Of a stretch of 64,000 nt of DNA, positions 51,375-61,000 are shown piece by piece. The stretch is from contig CAXBOO010000005.1 in the NCBI GenBank assembly GCA_963977425.1, forward strand, positions 124,001 through 188,000. Direction: 5' to 3'. The stretch's first letter is position 1. Each line of letters opens with the position of its first letter. The notes below the pieces were generated by a model. It made no database searches, was not told where the DNA came from, and worked only from the letters and a program-made list of their open reading frames with translations. A program made the position numbers and the translations under genes. The stretch is from CAXBOO01 sp963977425. Its GTDB lineage: Bacteria; Bacteroidota; Bacteroidia; Flavobacteriales_D; Luteibaculaceae.

Positions 51375-53792
51375 ATGTCTGAAAAAGTTCTTATAAAAAA
51401 TCAAGAGGTAGACTTCGTACAACAATTACTAGCCGACTATAAAGTGGCTTGTATCAGTCGAGAAACATCACTTCTTGGGAGAAAAGAAGTACTAACAGGA
51501 AAAGCCAAATTCGGGATTTTTGGTGACGGAAAAGAGTTGGCTCAAATTGCTTTAAGCAAGTTCTTCAATCATGGGGACTTTCGTTCTGGATATTATAGAG
51601 ATCAAACTTTAATGTTTGCCCTTGAATTAATGGACGTTAAGCAATATTTTGCTGGTATTTATGCCCATGCCGACATCAAACACGAACCAATGTCTGGTGG
51701 CCGACAAATGGGTGGTCACTTTGCTACTTGGTCGTTGAATGAAGATGGTAGCTGGAAAGCACTTAAGGAACAATACAATGTTTCGTCTGACATTTCGCCA
51801 ACAGCTGGTCAAATGCCACGTTTACTTGGATTAGCTCAAGCGTCTAAAATTTACAGACACAATGAATTGTTGGCCAACAACAAATTCTCTGATAAAGGAA
51901 ATGAAGTTGCATTTGGAACTATAGGCGATGCCAGTACCAGTGAAGGATTATTTTGGGAGTCTTTGAATGCAGCATCAGTACTTCAAGTACCAATGGTAAT
52001 GTCTGTTTGGGATGATGGCTACGGAATTTCAGTTCCTAAGAAACTTCAAACAACCAAAAGCGATATTTCTGATGCATTAGCAGGTTTCCAAAGAAATGCT
52101 GATCAACCAAACGGTTTTGAAATAATGAAAGTTAAAGGATGGGATTACCCTGCCCTTATTGCGACTTACGAAAAAGCTGTAGCCTTTGCTAGAGCAGAAC
52201 ATGTACCAGTTTTAGTACACGTTGTTGAGATTACACAACCACAAGGACACTCTACTTCAGGTTCTCATGAACGATATAAAGACGAAAAACGTCTGGCTTG
52301 GGAAACAGAGTTTGATTGCATAGAAAAATTCAAAAGCTTTATTTTAAGCATCAACGAAGGCGACGATAACGTAAGCGAAGCCATACTTGAAGATATTAGA
52401 AAAACGGCTAAAAAAGAAGTTCGTGAAATGCAAAAACAAGCATGGAATGAATTTAGTGGCGAACTTTTAAAAGAAAGAGACGAAGCTGTAGCTGAACTTC
52501 AAAAGCTAGCGGCTGTTTCTTCACAAAAAATATTTATTGAGAAACATATTTCTGCATTAGCTAGTATTACTGCTCCTATCAGAAAAGACATATTCTCTTG
52601 TTATAGAGCTATTTTCCGCTTAACACGCGATGAAAAATCTTTAGCCGAAAGACAAGCACTTGTAGCCTATTACGAAGCCACAAAAAACAAAGTGCAAGAC
52701 AAATACAGTCTTCACTTATTAAGCGAAACGGAAGAATCGCCAATGAACATCAAAGAAGTTGCTCCTATTTTTAGCGACGAATTAGTTGATGGTCGATTGG
52801 TGCTTCGCGACAACTTCAAAGTATTGTTCGATCGCCATCCTGAAATTCTAACATTTGGAGAAGACACTGGTAAAATTGGTGGTGTTAACCAAAGTATGGA
52901 AGGCATGCAGGAGCAGTTTGGTGAATTGCGTGTAAGCGATACTGGAATACGCGAAGCCAGCATTCTAGGACAAGGTATTGGTATGGCAATGCGTGGTTTA
53001 AGACCAATTGCTGAAATTCAATATTTGGATTACATTTTATATGCAATTCAAATCATGTCGGATGATTTGGCTACTGTTCGTTACAGAACTTTCGGCAAGC
53101 AAAAAGCCCCACTTATTGTAAGAACTAGAGGTCACCGTTTAGAAGGTATTTGGCATTCAGGTTCTCCAATGGCGGGTATTATCAACCTTGTTAGAGGAAT
53201 GCACGTTTGCGTACCTAGAAACATGGTTACGGCTGCCGGCATGTACAACACCTTAATTAAAGGAGACGATCCAGCCATCGTTGTTGAACCACTAAACGGT
53301 TATAGAATAAAAGAAAAACTGCCTACCAACTTGGGTGATTACACTGTAGAATTAGGTGTGCCAGAAGTAGTAGCTGAAGGTACTGATGTTACTATCGTAT
53401 CGTATGGTAGCACATGTAATTTGGCTGAAAAAGCGCTACAACCATTAAGAGAACTTGGTGTAAATGCTGAGTTGATTGATGTTCGTACATTATTGCCGTT
53501 TGATAAAAATCACAGCATTGCTGAGTCATTGAAAAAAACCAATCGCTTGGTAGTAATCGATGAAGATGTAAGCGGTGGAGCCTCTGCCTTTATGTTGGAT
53601 AAGATATTGGTTGAGCAAAAAGCATACTTCCATTTAGACAGCGAACCAGTTACCATTTCTGCTCAAGACCACCGTCCGGCTTATGGTACTGATGGAGATT
53701 ACTTCTCTAAACCAAGCATAGACGATATGGTAGAAAAAATATACAATCTTATGAATGAAGCTAATCCAGCTCAATTCCCAAGCATCTACTAG
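51375..53792 (+). CDS. 2-oxoacid dehydrogenase E1, alpha and beta subunits fused
   Basis: 805 residues. The alpha half (1-~400) has SGGRQMGGHFA and the TPP motif GDASTSEGLFWESLNAASVL...WDDGYGIS (GDxxx then DD in place of NN). A linker (~400-455) leads to the beta half (~460-805) with GEDTGKIGGV, EASILGQGIGMAMRGLRPIAEIQYLDYI, GHRLEGIWHSGSPM and DVRTLLPFD. Such fusions occur in Bacteroidota and likely serve branched-chain oxoacid or pyruvate oxidation; the E2/E3 genes are not in this window. A single gene followed by a strong terminator. Confidence 0.93.
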   Translation: MSEKVLIKNQEVDFVQQLLADYKVACISRETSLLGRKEVLTGKAKFGIFGDGKELAQIALSKFFNHGDFRSGYYRDQTLMFALELMDVKQYFAGIYAHADIKHEPMSGGRQMGGHFATWSLNEDGSWKALKEQYNVSSDISPTAGQMPRLLGLAQASKIYRHNELLANNKFSDKGNEVAFGTIGDASTSEGLFWESLNAASVLQVPMVMSVWDDGYGISVPKKLQTTKSDISDALAGFQRNADQPNGFEIMKVKGWDYPALIATYEKAVAFARAEHVPVLVHVVEITQPQGHSTSGSHERYKDEKRLAWETEFDCIEKFKSFILSINEGDDNVSEAILEDIRKTAKKEVREMQKQAWNEFSGELLKERDEAVAELQKLAAVSSQKIFIEKHISALASITAPIRKDIFSCYRAIFRLTRDEKSLAERQALVAYYEATKNKVQDKYSLHLLSETEESPMNIKEVAPIFSDELVDGRLVLRDNFKVLFDRHPEILTFGEDTGKIGGVNQSMEGMQEQFGELRVSDTGIREASILGQGIGMAMRGLRPIAEIQYLDYILYAIQIMSDDLATVRYRTFGKQKAPLIVRTRGHRLEGIWHSGSPMAGIINLVRGMHVCVPRNMVTAAGMYNTLIKGDDPAIVVEPLNGYRIKEKLPTNLGDYTVELGVPEVVAEGTDVTIVSYGSTCNLAEKALQPLRELGVNAELIDVRTLLPFDKNHSIAESLKKTNRLVVIDEDVSGGASAFMLDKILVEQKAYFHLDSEPVTISAQDHRPAYGTDGDYFSKPSIDDMVEKIYNLMNEANPAQFPSIY

Positions 53793-53824
53793 ATCGTTAA
53801 ACGTCATTTCAACACATTTAAAAG

Positions 53825-53855
53825 AAAAATCGGACCACTTAGTCCGATTTTTTTA
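53825..53855 (+). terminator. Intrinsic terminator of the E1 gene
   Basis: AAAATCGGAC / GTCCGATTTT arms around CACTTA followed by TTT (53826-53854). Confidence 0.88.
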
Positions 53856-53933
53856 TGCTTAAAATTCACACTCTAATGAATTTTTATGTAATTTAAACGA
53901 TACACCTCCCTTTTACCCTTCGAAATATCTAGT

Positions 53934-56900
53934 ATGAAAAAGTTTTACTTCTTTCTAATACTACAGTGTATTGGAGCAATGGGTTTTGGGCAATCGGTCT
54001 TCATCAATGAAGTGCATTACGACAATGTAGGTGCGGATGTAAATGAAGGATTTGAGATTGCCGCTGAGGCAGGCACTAGCTTGTTTGGTTGGCGTATTAT
54101 ATTATACAACGGAAGCAATGGCGAAGCTTACGCCTCTATAGTAATACCAAACATGTTTCCTATTCCGAATCAAAGCAATGGGTTTGGTTTTCTAACAGTT
54201 ACACATAGTGGCATTCAAAACGGATCTCCTGATGGATTTGCGCTAGTAGCCCCTTCTGATTCGGTTGTTCAATTTCTCAGTTACGAAGGCGTAATTACCG
54301 CTACCAATGGAGCTGCAACAGGTTTAACTTCTACCGATATTGGCGTTTCAGAAACATCGGCAACTCCTGCCAACGAAAGTTTACAACTTACTGGTTATGG
54401 AAATGACTATAGCGATTTCACGTGGCAATCGTCATCAACTTCAAGTTTTGGAAATGCAAACCTTGGACAAACATTTGGCGAAGGAGAAGCTCCTGAAACT
54501 TATGATATGACCAACTTTGAAATACTGTCAAACACTAAGATTCACTTTACCTTTTCCGAGAAATTAACCCTCCCACTCGTTGGATTCAACATCATCACTA
54601 CAAGTTTTACAAATGTTACTGAATCTGTAATGAATGACAGTGTGTTGATATTAACGTTCGATCCTTTTACACTTGGAACGTCTCAAAACATTGAAATATC
54701 TAAAAACCTGGAAAACATAAATGGTGAATTGCTGTCCAAAAACATTTCCGAAACATTCCTGTTCAACAACAGTCAACCGCCTCTTGTTATTTCTGAAATA
54801 ATGTACAACAATGCGTCGGACAATACCTCTCAAGACAAACTTGAATTCATAGAATTCTATAACAATTCACCCAACGAAATTCAATTAGGCGGATTTAGTT
54901 TGAGCTCTGGAGTTGATTACAATTTCCCTGAAGGAACAACGCTTGCGCCTCATGCATTTTATATCATTTGCGAAGATTCTTCAAAGTTTGAAATAGCATT
55001 TGCTCATTCCAATACCCCAGAATGGTCTGGCTCTCTAAGCAATACAGGCGAAGCACTGACACTGATAAATACAGAGGGTGTTGTAATAGACAGTGTATAT
55101 TATAAGGATAGTGGAAATTGGCCAAAAGAACCCGATGGAGAAGGCCCTTCACTAGAAATTATAAATCCAAATTACGACAATAACAACGGGAGCAATTGGA
55201 GGCCAAGCGATGGTTTTGAAGGCATTTACGACAACAGAGCTGTATTTGCTTCACCTCATTCACTGAGAGGCATTGCTGTAATTCCATTAAATATCCTCGC
55301 ATTTGAAATACTCAACGATTCGGAAATTCAACTCGTTTTTTCAACCGCAATAGATTCATCATCGATTGATTTACATGAAATATCAGGGTTATATTCTTCC
55401 CTCATTACTACAAAAATAGAATCTGACAGCATTCTTACCATTACACTAGATACCCCACTAAAAATTGGATTTGAATACAACATGAATGTTTCAACATCAT
55501 TTGTAAAAGACACCAATGGATTAGAGTTGATGTCTGCGTTTTCAAAGTCCTTCTTCTACAACAACAGCACTCCAAATCTTGTTATTACAGAAATCATGTA
55601 CAATCTTCCTGGTAGCGATAGTGATTTAGAATTCATTGAACTTTATAACAATTCAGATGACTCAATAAATATTTCTGGCTTTACATTTAGTCATGGTTTC
55701 ACGCACACTTTCCCAGTAGGTACAATCGTACTACCACGAGGTTTTGTTCTATTGGGAAGTAACGGGCCAAAGCTCACCAAACTGTATGGCGTAGAGTTTA
55801 CAACATGGAATTCGGGAAGCTTACTGAATAGTGGTGAAATGATACAAATACTTAACGCAAACGGATCTATAATAGACGACGTTTTCTATTATAGCAATTC
55901 TGAATGGCCATCGAAAGCAAATGGAAAAGGTTCCTCTTTAGAAATTATCAACCCAGATAATGATAACAACATGTCACTAAACTGGAGAGCTAGTGAGTAC
56001 CATTACGCCGATTTAAACAATCAAAATATTTTTGCAAGTCCAGGAGCTATTGATATAAATATAAACTCGGTGTTCTACTTCACCGCAGATAGCTTAAGTA
56101 TATATGAAGGCGAATCTAGCAGCGTACAAGTACATTTAAAAAACGCCAGCAAAATAGGCGCTAGAGTCAAGCTCTTAATTAGCGATCATACAGCTACAGA
56201 GCATTCTGACTACGTTATTTCAACTAAAAACATTCAATACAATGGGCTAGAAACTATTTTCACAATCGACATTAAAGCCTATAAAGATTACATCAAAGAA
56301 GAGGAAGAATATGTTGAAATCAAACTGGATTCGCCAATGCATGCCGTATTAAACTCAACAAACAACAGTATTAAAATCAAAATAAAAGATACCGACCAAG
56401 GTTCAGCTAATATTTGCATCAACGAAATAAATCGACACAGCAACTCAACTTCTCCCTCGGGAAAAGATCTACCGTTCATTGAACTTGCCAATGTTGATTT
56501 TTACTCCGAAAACTTAGCTCGTTACACTTTAAAAGCTGAATCTGAAGATACGACGGCATACTTGCCACTTACCGATTTCACCAGTGTTAGAGCCAATAAC
56601 TTTACAACTATCTGGATAGAAAAAAGTTTTCAATTTGATGATTTAAGATCTGTAATTCTATCCAACAATGAAATCCAATTGAGTTTAATAAAAGACAACA
56701 TTATGGTCAATTCGGCATCGATTCCTATTCTTTTAGACACAGAAGTGTACGCGCGAGTATTTGATTGTGACGGTGTTTTTGAAAAAAGATCCATCGCTAC
56801 ACCTAACGGTAGCAACAACAACGTAAACATTTTTGAAAACACGAGTAAAAACAGTTTAGACATTTACCCAAACCCAACTAAGGACTACATTTCGTTTTCA

Positions 56901-57050
56901 AAAGTTGGTCAATATTCCATTTACAACAACATAGGAGTTTTGGTGAAAACTATTCTTAATAGCAGCCATATTAATGTCACTGAATTACCAAAAGGCATCT
57001 ACTTCGTAAAATCAGAAAATGGTGAAAATGGGCGATTTATAAAACTGTAA
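53934..57050 (+). CDS. Lamin-tail-domain surface protein, T9SS type A cargo
   Basis: 1038 residues with signal peptide (MKKFYFFLILQCIGAMGFGQ). Modules in order: LTD-like (22-~170, FINEVHYDNVGAD), an SbsA/Big_5-like Ig domain (~190-275, KIHFTFSEKLTLP), LTD (~280-430, VISEIMYNNASDN...SLEIINPN), Big_5-like (~445-535), LTD (~540-695, VITEIMYNLPGSD...SLEIINPD), Calx-beta-like (~700-815) and a last LTD-like region (~818-950, ICINEINRHSN). The end is a T9SS type A sorting domain (LDIYPNPTKDY...GRFIKL). Probably a secreted adhesin or nuclease-associated surface protein; no catalytic motif is seen. Confidence 0.88.
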   Translation: MKKFYFFLILQCIGAMGFGQSVFINEVHYDNVGADVNEGFEIAAEAGTSLFGWRIILYNGSNGEAYASIVIPNMFPIPNQSNGFGFLTVTHSGIQNGSPDGFALVAPSDSVVQFLSYEGVITATNGAATGLTSTDIGVSETSATPANESLQLTGYGNDYSDFTWQSSSTSSFGNANLGQTFGEGEAPETYDMTNFEILSNTKIHFTFSEKLTLPLVGFNIITTSFTNVTESVMNDSVLILTFDPFTLGTSQNIEISKNLENINGELLSKNISETFLFNNSQPPLVISEIMYNNASDNTSQDKLEFIEFYNNSPNEIQLGGFSLSSGVDYNFPEGTTLAPHAFYIICEDSSKFEIAFAHSNTPEWSGSLSNTGEALTLINTEGVVIDSVYYKDSGNWPKEPDGEGPSLEIINPNYDNNNGSNWRPSDGFEGIYDNRAVFASPHSLRGIAVIPLNILAFEILNDSEIQLVFSTAIDSSSIDLHEISGLYSSLITTKIESDSILTITLDTPLKIGFEYNMNVSTSFVKDTNGLELMSAFSKSFFYNNSTPNLVITEIMYNLPGSDSDLEFIELYNNSDDSINISGFTFSHGFTHTFPVGTIVLPRGFVLLGSNGPKLTKLYGVEFTTWNSGSLLNSGEMIQILNANGSIIDDVFYYSNSEWPSKANGKGSSLEIINPDNDNNMSLNWRASEYHYADLNNQNIFASPGAIDININSVFYFTADSLSIYEGESSSVQVHLKNASKIGARVKLLISDHTATEHSDYVISTKNIQYNGLETIFTIDIKAYKDYIKEEEEYVEIKLDSPMHAVLNSTNNSIKIKIKDTDQGSANICINEINRHSNSTSPSGKDLPFIELANVDFYSENLARYTLKAESEDTTAYLPLTDFTSVRANNFTTIWIEKSFQFDDLRSVILSNNEIQLSLIKDNIMVNSASIPILLDTEVYARVFDCDGVFEKRSIATPNGSNNNVNIFENTSKNSLDIYPNPTKDYISFSKVGQYSIYNNIGVLVKTILNSSHINVTELPKGIYFVKSENGENGRFIKL

Positions 57051-57072
57051 GAAAATTTATCAACGCTAAGGT

Positions 57073-58065
57073 TTAGAACGCCGGGCAAGGAATAATTCTG
57101 TAGCGTCTTTTCTTTGGACGTGGATCGACAAATTCGTACACCAAGCCAACCTCATGAGAACCTCCTGTTGCTCCAGATAGGTCAGATATAGTGATATCGT
57201 AAGAATAGGCAACAGTCAATCCTAAATGACGGAAACCTACCATGGGAATAATCGCATCACGGGTATTGTAAAAAGCATCTTTATTGCTCTGCTTCCAATC
57301 AATACCACGATACCAAAGCCCAAAAATCACAGGAGAAAACTCAGCATAAACACCTATATCGGTTTGCACGTTTTCGTTTTGAGATTTCATATTTACTGCA
57401 ACCCAAAACGCTTTCAAAACTTCATCAAATCTATTTTTCTCTATCACCAATCGTCCACCAAAGTGAAGACTATAAAATGTAGGCAAATTGGATATTTCGT
57501 TGAGCAAAGATTCGTTTGGCTTGTTTATATGCAAGGCCGAAAAGCCTACCCAAATGTTTTTGCTGTAAATCAAACCACCAGCCGAAGCATCAAAAAATCC
57601 TTGCTGTTGCTCAAGTTGTTCAACCGACGAACGATCAGTTCCGCGCAGTAATTGGTCGCCAAAAATCAAATTACCTGAATCTACTCCTCGTTGGTAGTAC
57701 CCAAAACTAACGGCAGGTCGTGCACTAATTTCTTTTGTTAGCTTAAAGACATACGAATACGACAAGTTTACACGAGATTGTGATAAGGCTCCAGTACCCG
57801 CTTTGTCTTTCAACAACACGATACCAAAACCCGAATTCAATTCAGGCACAAAAGCATCAAACGAAGCAGTATATGTTACAAATGCTTGCGGTAACTCTGG
57901 CCATTGATTTCTATACCCTGATGTGAAACGATATTGTTTGGTTGCCCCCGAAAAGGCCGGATTCAAACTCAAAACCTGCGTGTAGAATTGCGAAAATTGC
58001 ACTTCTTGCCCATAAGCGCTTAAAACGCCCAATAGCATCAGTACTATGGTCGCTTTCTTCATCAT
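57073..58065 (-). CDS. PorP/SprF-family type IX secretion-associated membrane protein
   Basis: 330 residues with a signal peptide (MMKKATIVLMLLGVLSAYGQ) and the family opening VQFSQFYTQVLSLNPAFSGATKQYRF, then RNQWPELP, a barrel of ~14 strands and an end in VGLVYEFVDPRPKKRRYR. PorP/SprF proteins help place T9SS type B cargo on the cell surface and are usually encoded next to their cargo. Here the start codon lies one base after the stop of the PKD-repeat cargo gene, so the two are one transcript. Confidence 0.93.
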   Translation of the reverse strand: MMKKATIVLMLLGVLSAYGQEVQFSQFYTQVLSLNPAFSGATKQYRFTSGYRNQWPELPQAFVTYTASFDAFVPELNSGFGIVLLKDKAGTGALSQSRVNLSYSYVFKLTKEISARPAVSFGYYQRGVDSGNLIFGDQLLRGTDRSSVEQLEQQQGFFDASAGGLIYSKNIWVGFSALHINKPNESLLNEISNLPTFYSLHFGGRLVIEKNRFDEVLKAFWVAVNMKSQNENVQTDIGVYAEFSPVIFGLWYRGIDWKQSNKDAFYNTRDAIIPMVGFRHLGLTVAYSYDITISDLSGATGGSHEVGLVYEFVDPRPKKRRYRIIPCPAF

Positions 58066-58066
58066 A

Positions 58067-61000
58067 TTATCTCAAAAGGGTCAAATCGCCAACTTTTTCA
58101 AATCGATTATTGTCTTCAAATGTACCCTCTACTTTAAATACATACACATCTTGCTGTGCCGCTTCTCCATTGATGGTGCCATTCCACCCAATTTTCACGT
58201 CAAAAGATTCAAAAATCAATTCACCCCAACGAGTGAATATCTGGAGATGATAATCTTTGACTTCTTTATACAATGGGAAAAACACATTGTTATCGATTGC
58301 ATTTTCGTTGTACCTACCATCGGCATTATTGCCATCGTTGCTTGGTGTAAATGCATTTGGAAACTCGATAATCCCTCCACTAAAAATGTCAATTGAATTG
58401 GTATAAATAACCGTATCTGGGCAAGAAAATTCGTTATCAGCTATTAACTGAACTGAATATATTCCTACTGCCTGATAAAAATGCGAAGGGTTTTCTTCCG
58501 TTGAAGTTATACCATCACCAAAGTCCCATTCATAACTTGTAGCATTCAAACTCAAGTTGATAAAATCAATAGGTTCAGATTTTAAATGTGCCTTTTCTGG
58601 ACTGAAAGTAAACGATGCATTGGCATTAGGATTGACTACGACAATGTCTTGTTTCGATACAACATCGCTCTCACCATTAGGCCCTCTAACCGTTAGCGAA
58701 ACAGAATACACACCTACATCTCGATATCGATGTATCGGGTTTTGAAGACTGGATGATTCGCCATCGCCAAAATTCCACAACCATGTAACAGCATAATTAC
58801 TCTGATCTGAAAACGCAATTGAAGCAGGAACACAATCCTCTCCACCACCAATAAATATAGCTTCTGGATAAGGCCCAAGCACCTCTACAATTTTCAATAC
58901 ACTATCGGCACATTCGTTATCATTAGCGACCAACATGACATTGTATTTCCCCCAAGTTGCGTAAGTAACATCAGCAGGATTTTCCAATGTACTTGTAATA
59001 CCATTGCCAAAATCCCAAACATAATTCCATGTTCCTGGGGTTGTATTATCAAAAGAAAATGTTGAAGCAGGGTAACGCTGAACTAGATCTGGAGATACAT
59101 CGAAACTTGTGTTAGGTACAGCATAAACTACTATATCAAACTCTGCCGTATCCTTACAACCATAATTATTTTCCACAATCAATTGAATCGTTTTTGCTTC
59201 ATCAACAAATGAAGTATTAATGAAGGTATGCACCGCATTGGTGCTCGTATATACCTTTTCACCATTAAAATCCCATCGACTGGAACTGTAGCCTTGTGAT
59301 ATATTATTCAAATTCAACTCTAGAGGAGAGCACCCATTATTTGGATCTTGAAATTCAGCCACAATTCGCGGAAATAAATTCAAAACTTGCACCATGCTAT
59401 CTACACAACCTCCAGTATTAGTTGCTATCAACAAAATGCTTCGTTGCACTACAAATGCATTCGGGTTTTCAAATGTTCTAGAAAATTGCGCATCGGAAAT
59501 TTCTTCTTTTACCCCACTACCAAAATCCCATTGATACCTATCTGCAGCAACTGAAATATTCTCAAAATCGACTGTAGCAGGTTCACAACTCGCCAACGTA
59601 CTTAAAGTGAAATCAGCGATTGGAGAAGGCAAAACTTTCACTCTACTATAAGCTGTATCTGTACAACCATACTGGCTTTTTGCAATCAAACTCAGAGGAT
59701 AAAACGCAGTATCGACAGTTGAATTAGAAAATGTTTTACGTGGATTTGATTCATTACTAATGCCTACCGTTCCAAAGTCCCATTGGTATGAATTGCCATT
59801 GATTGATAAGTTAAAAAACGGAACTGAAAAAGGTGAGCACGCTACCGAATCGTGAACAAACTTTGCTGTAACCTTTGGATAAACCGTTATATCCTTATCC
59901 ACTTCAGAGATACAGCCTTTGTCAGTTTGAACTTGCAACTTAATATTTTGCACATCTGAAAACGACCCGTTATTCACCAAGATAGTATCGAATGGATTGA
60001 AACTTTTCTCTACTGTTCCACCATTGATGTTCCAAAAATATTTGTTTGCGCCTATACTTTCGTTTGTGAAATTCGCAAGCAATGGACTACAACCCGATGT
60101 AACATTAGAAGTAAAGGCTGCAATAGGATTTGGATAGACTTCCACCACACCTCTAACAGTGTCTTCACAACCCGACAATGATTTCGCCACCAATTGAACA
60201 TTATAAAATTGAGAGGCACTAGCACTAGAATTGAGATACGTTATGGTTTCGGTACTGTTTGTGGACGATTGTCCATTTCCAAAATCCCATTCGTATGTAT
60301 CGCCTCCGTTAGCTTCGAATGTTTGAACAAATGGACTACAGCCAGCCAAGCCTTGATTTATTTGAGCATCTATCCCACTGTAAACTTCTATTTGCCTTAC
60401 AACAGTATCCTTGCATCCAAATCCCGATTCTACGATTAGTCGACAATCAAAAGTAGCTGTAGCTCCTGATGTATTGATGTAGGTATGGTTAACATTAACA
60501 TTGGTGGTATCCAAACCTGACCCATCGCCAAACAGCCACTGAACATTATTTGCATTCAACGAATTGTTTACCAAAAGAACATCTAAAGGAGAACACCCTG
60601 ACACAGGACTTGGAGAAAAATCGGCTTTAGGTATTGGGAAAACAACAATGTCTTTTTGCTGAACATCGGTACAACCCTCAGAAGTTTGAGCTGTAAGTTT
60701 TACAGTAAAACTAGCGTCTATAGAACCAGGATTTGTGAATGTTTTATTGACAACCACCCCACTTGCGGTACTGCCATCAGGGAAAAGCCAATCGTAGGAA
60801 ACCGCACCTGTTTTAGCTATGAACGTAACATTTAAAGGTGAGCAACCGCTATCTGGCGATGCTGTAAAACCAAAACGTGCTTCAGGAGCAACGGAAATGT
60901 CTTTTGTTAGGGTTTGAGTACATCCCTGATCGTTAGAGACTGTTAGTACAACTGTAAAATCGCTAGTGAAAGAACCTGTATTGGTATAAACATGCACTGG

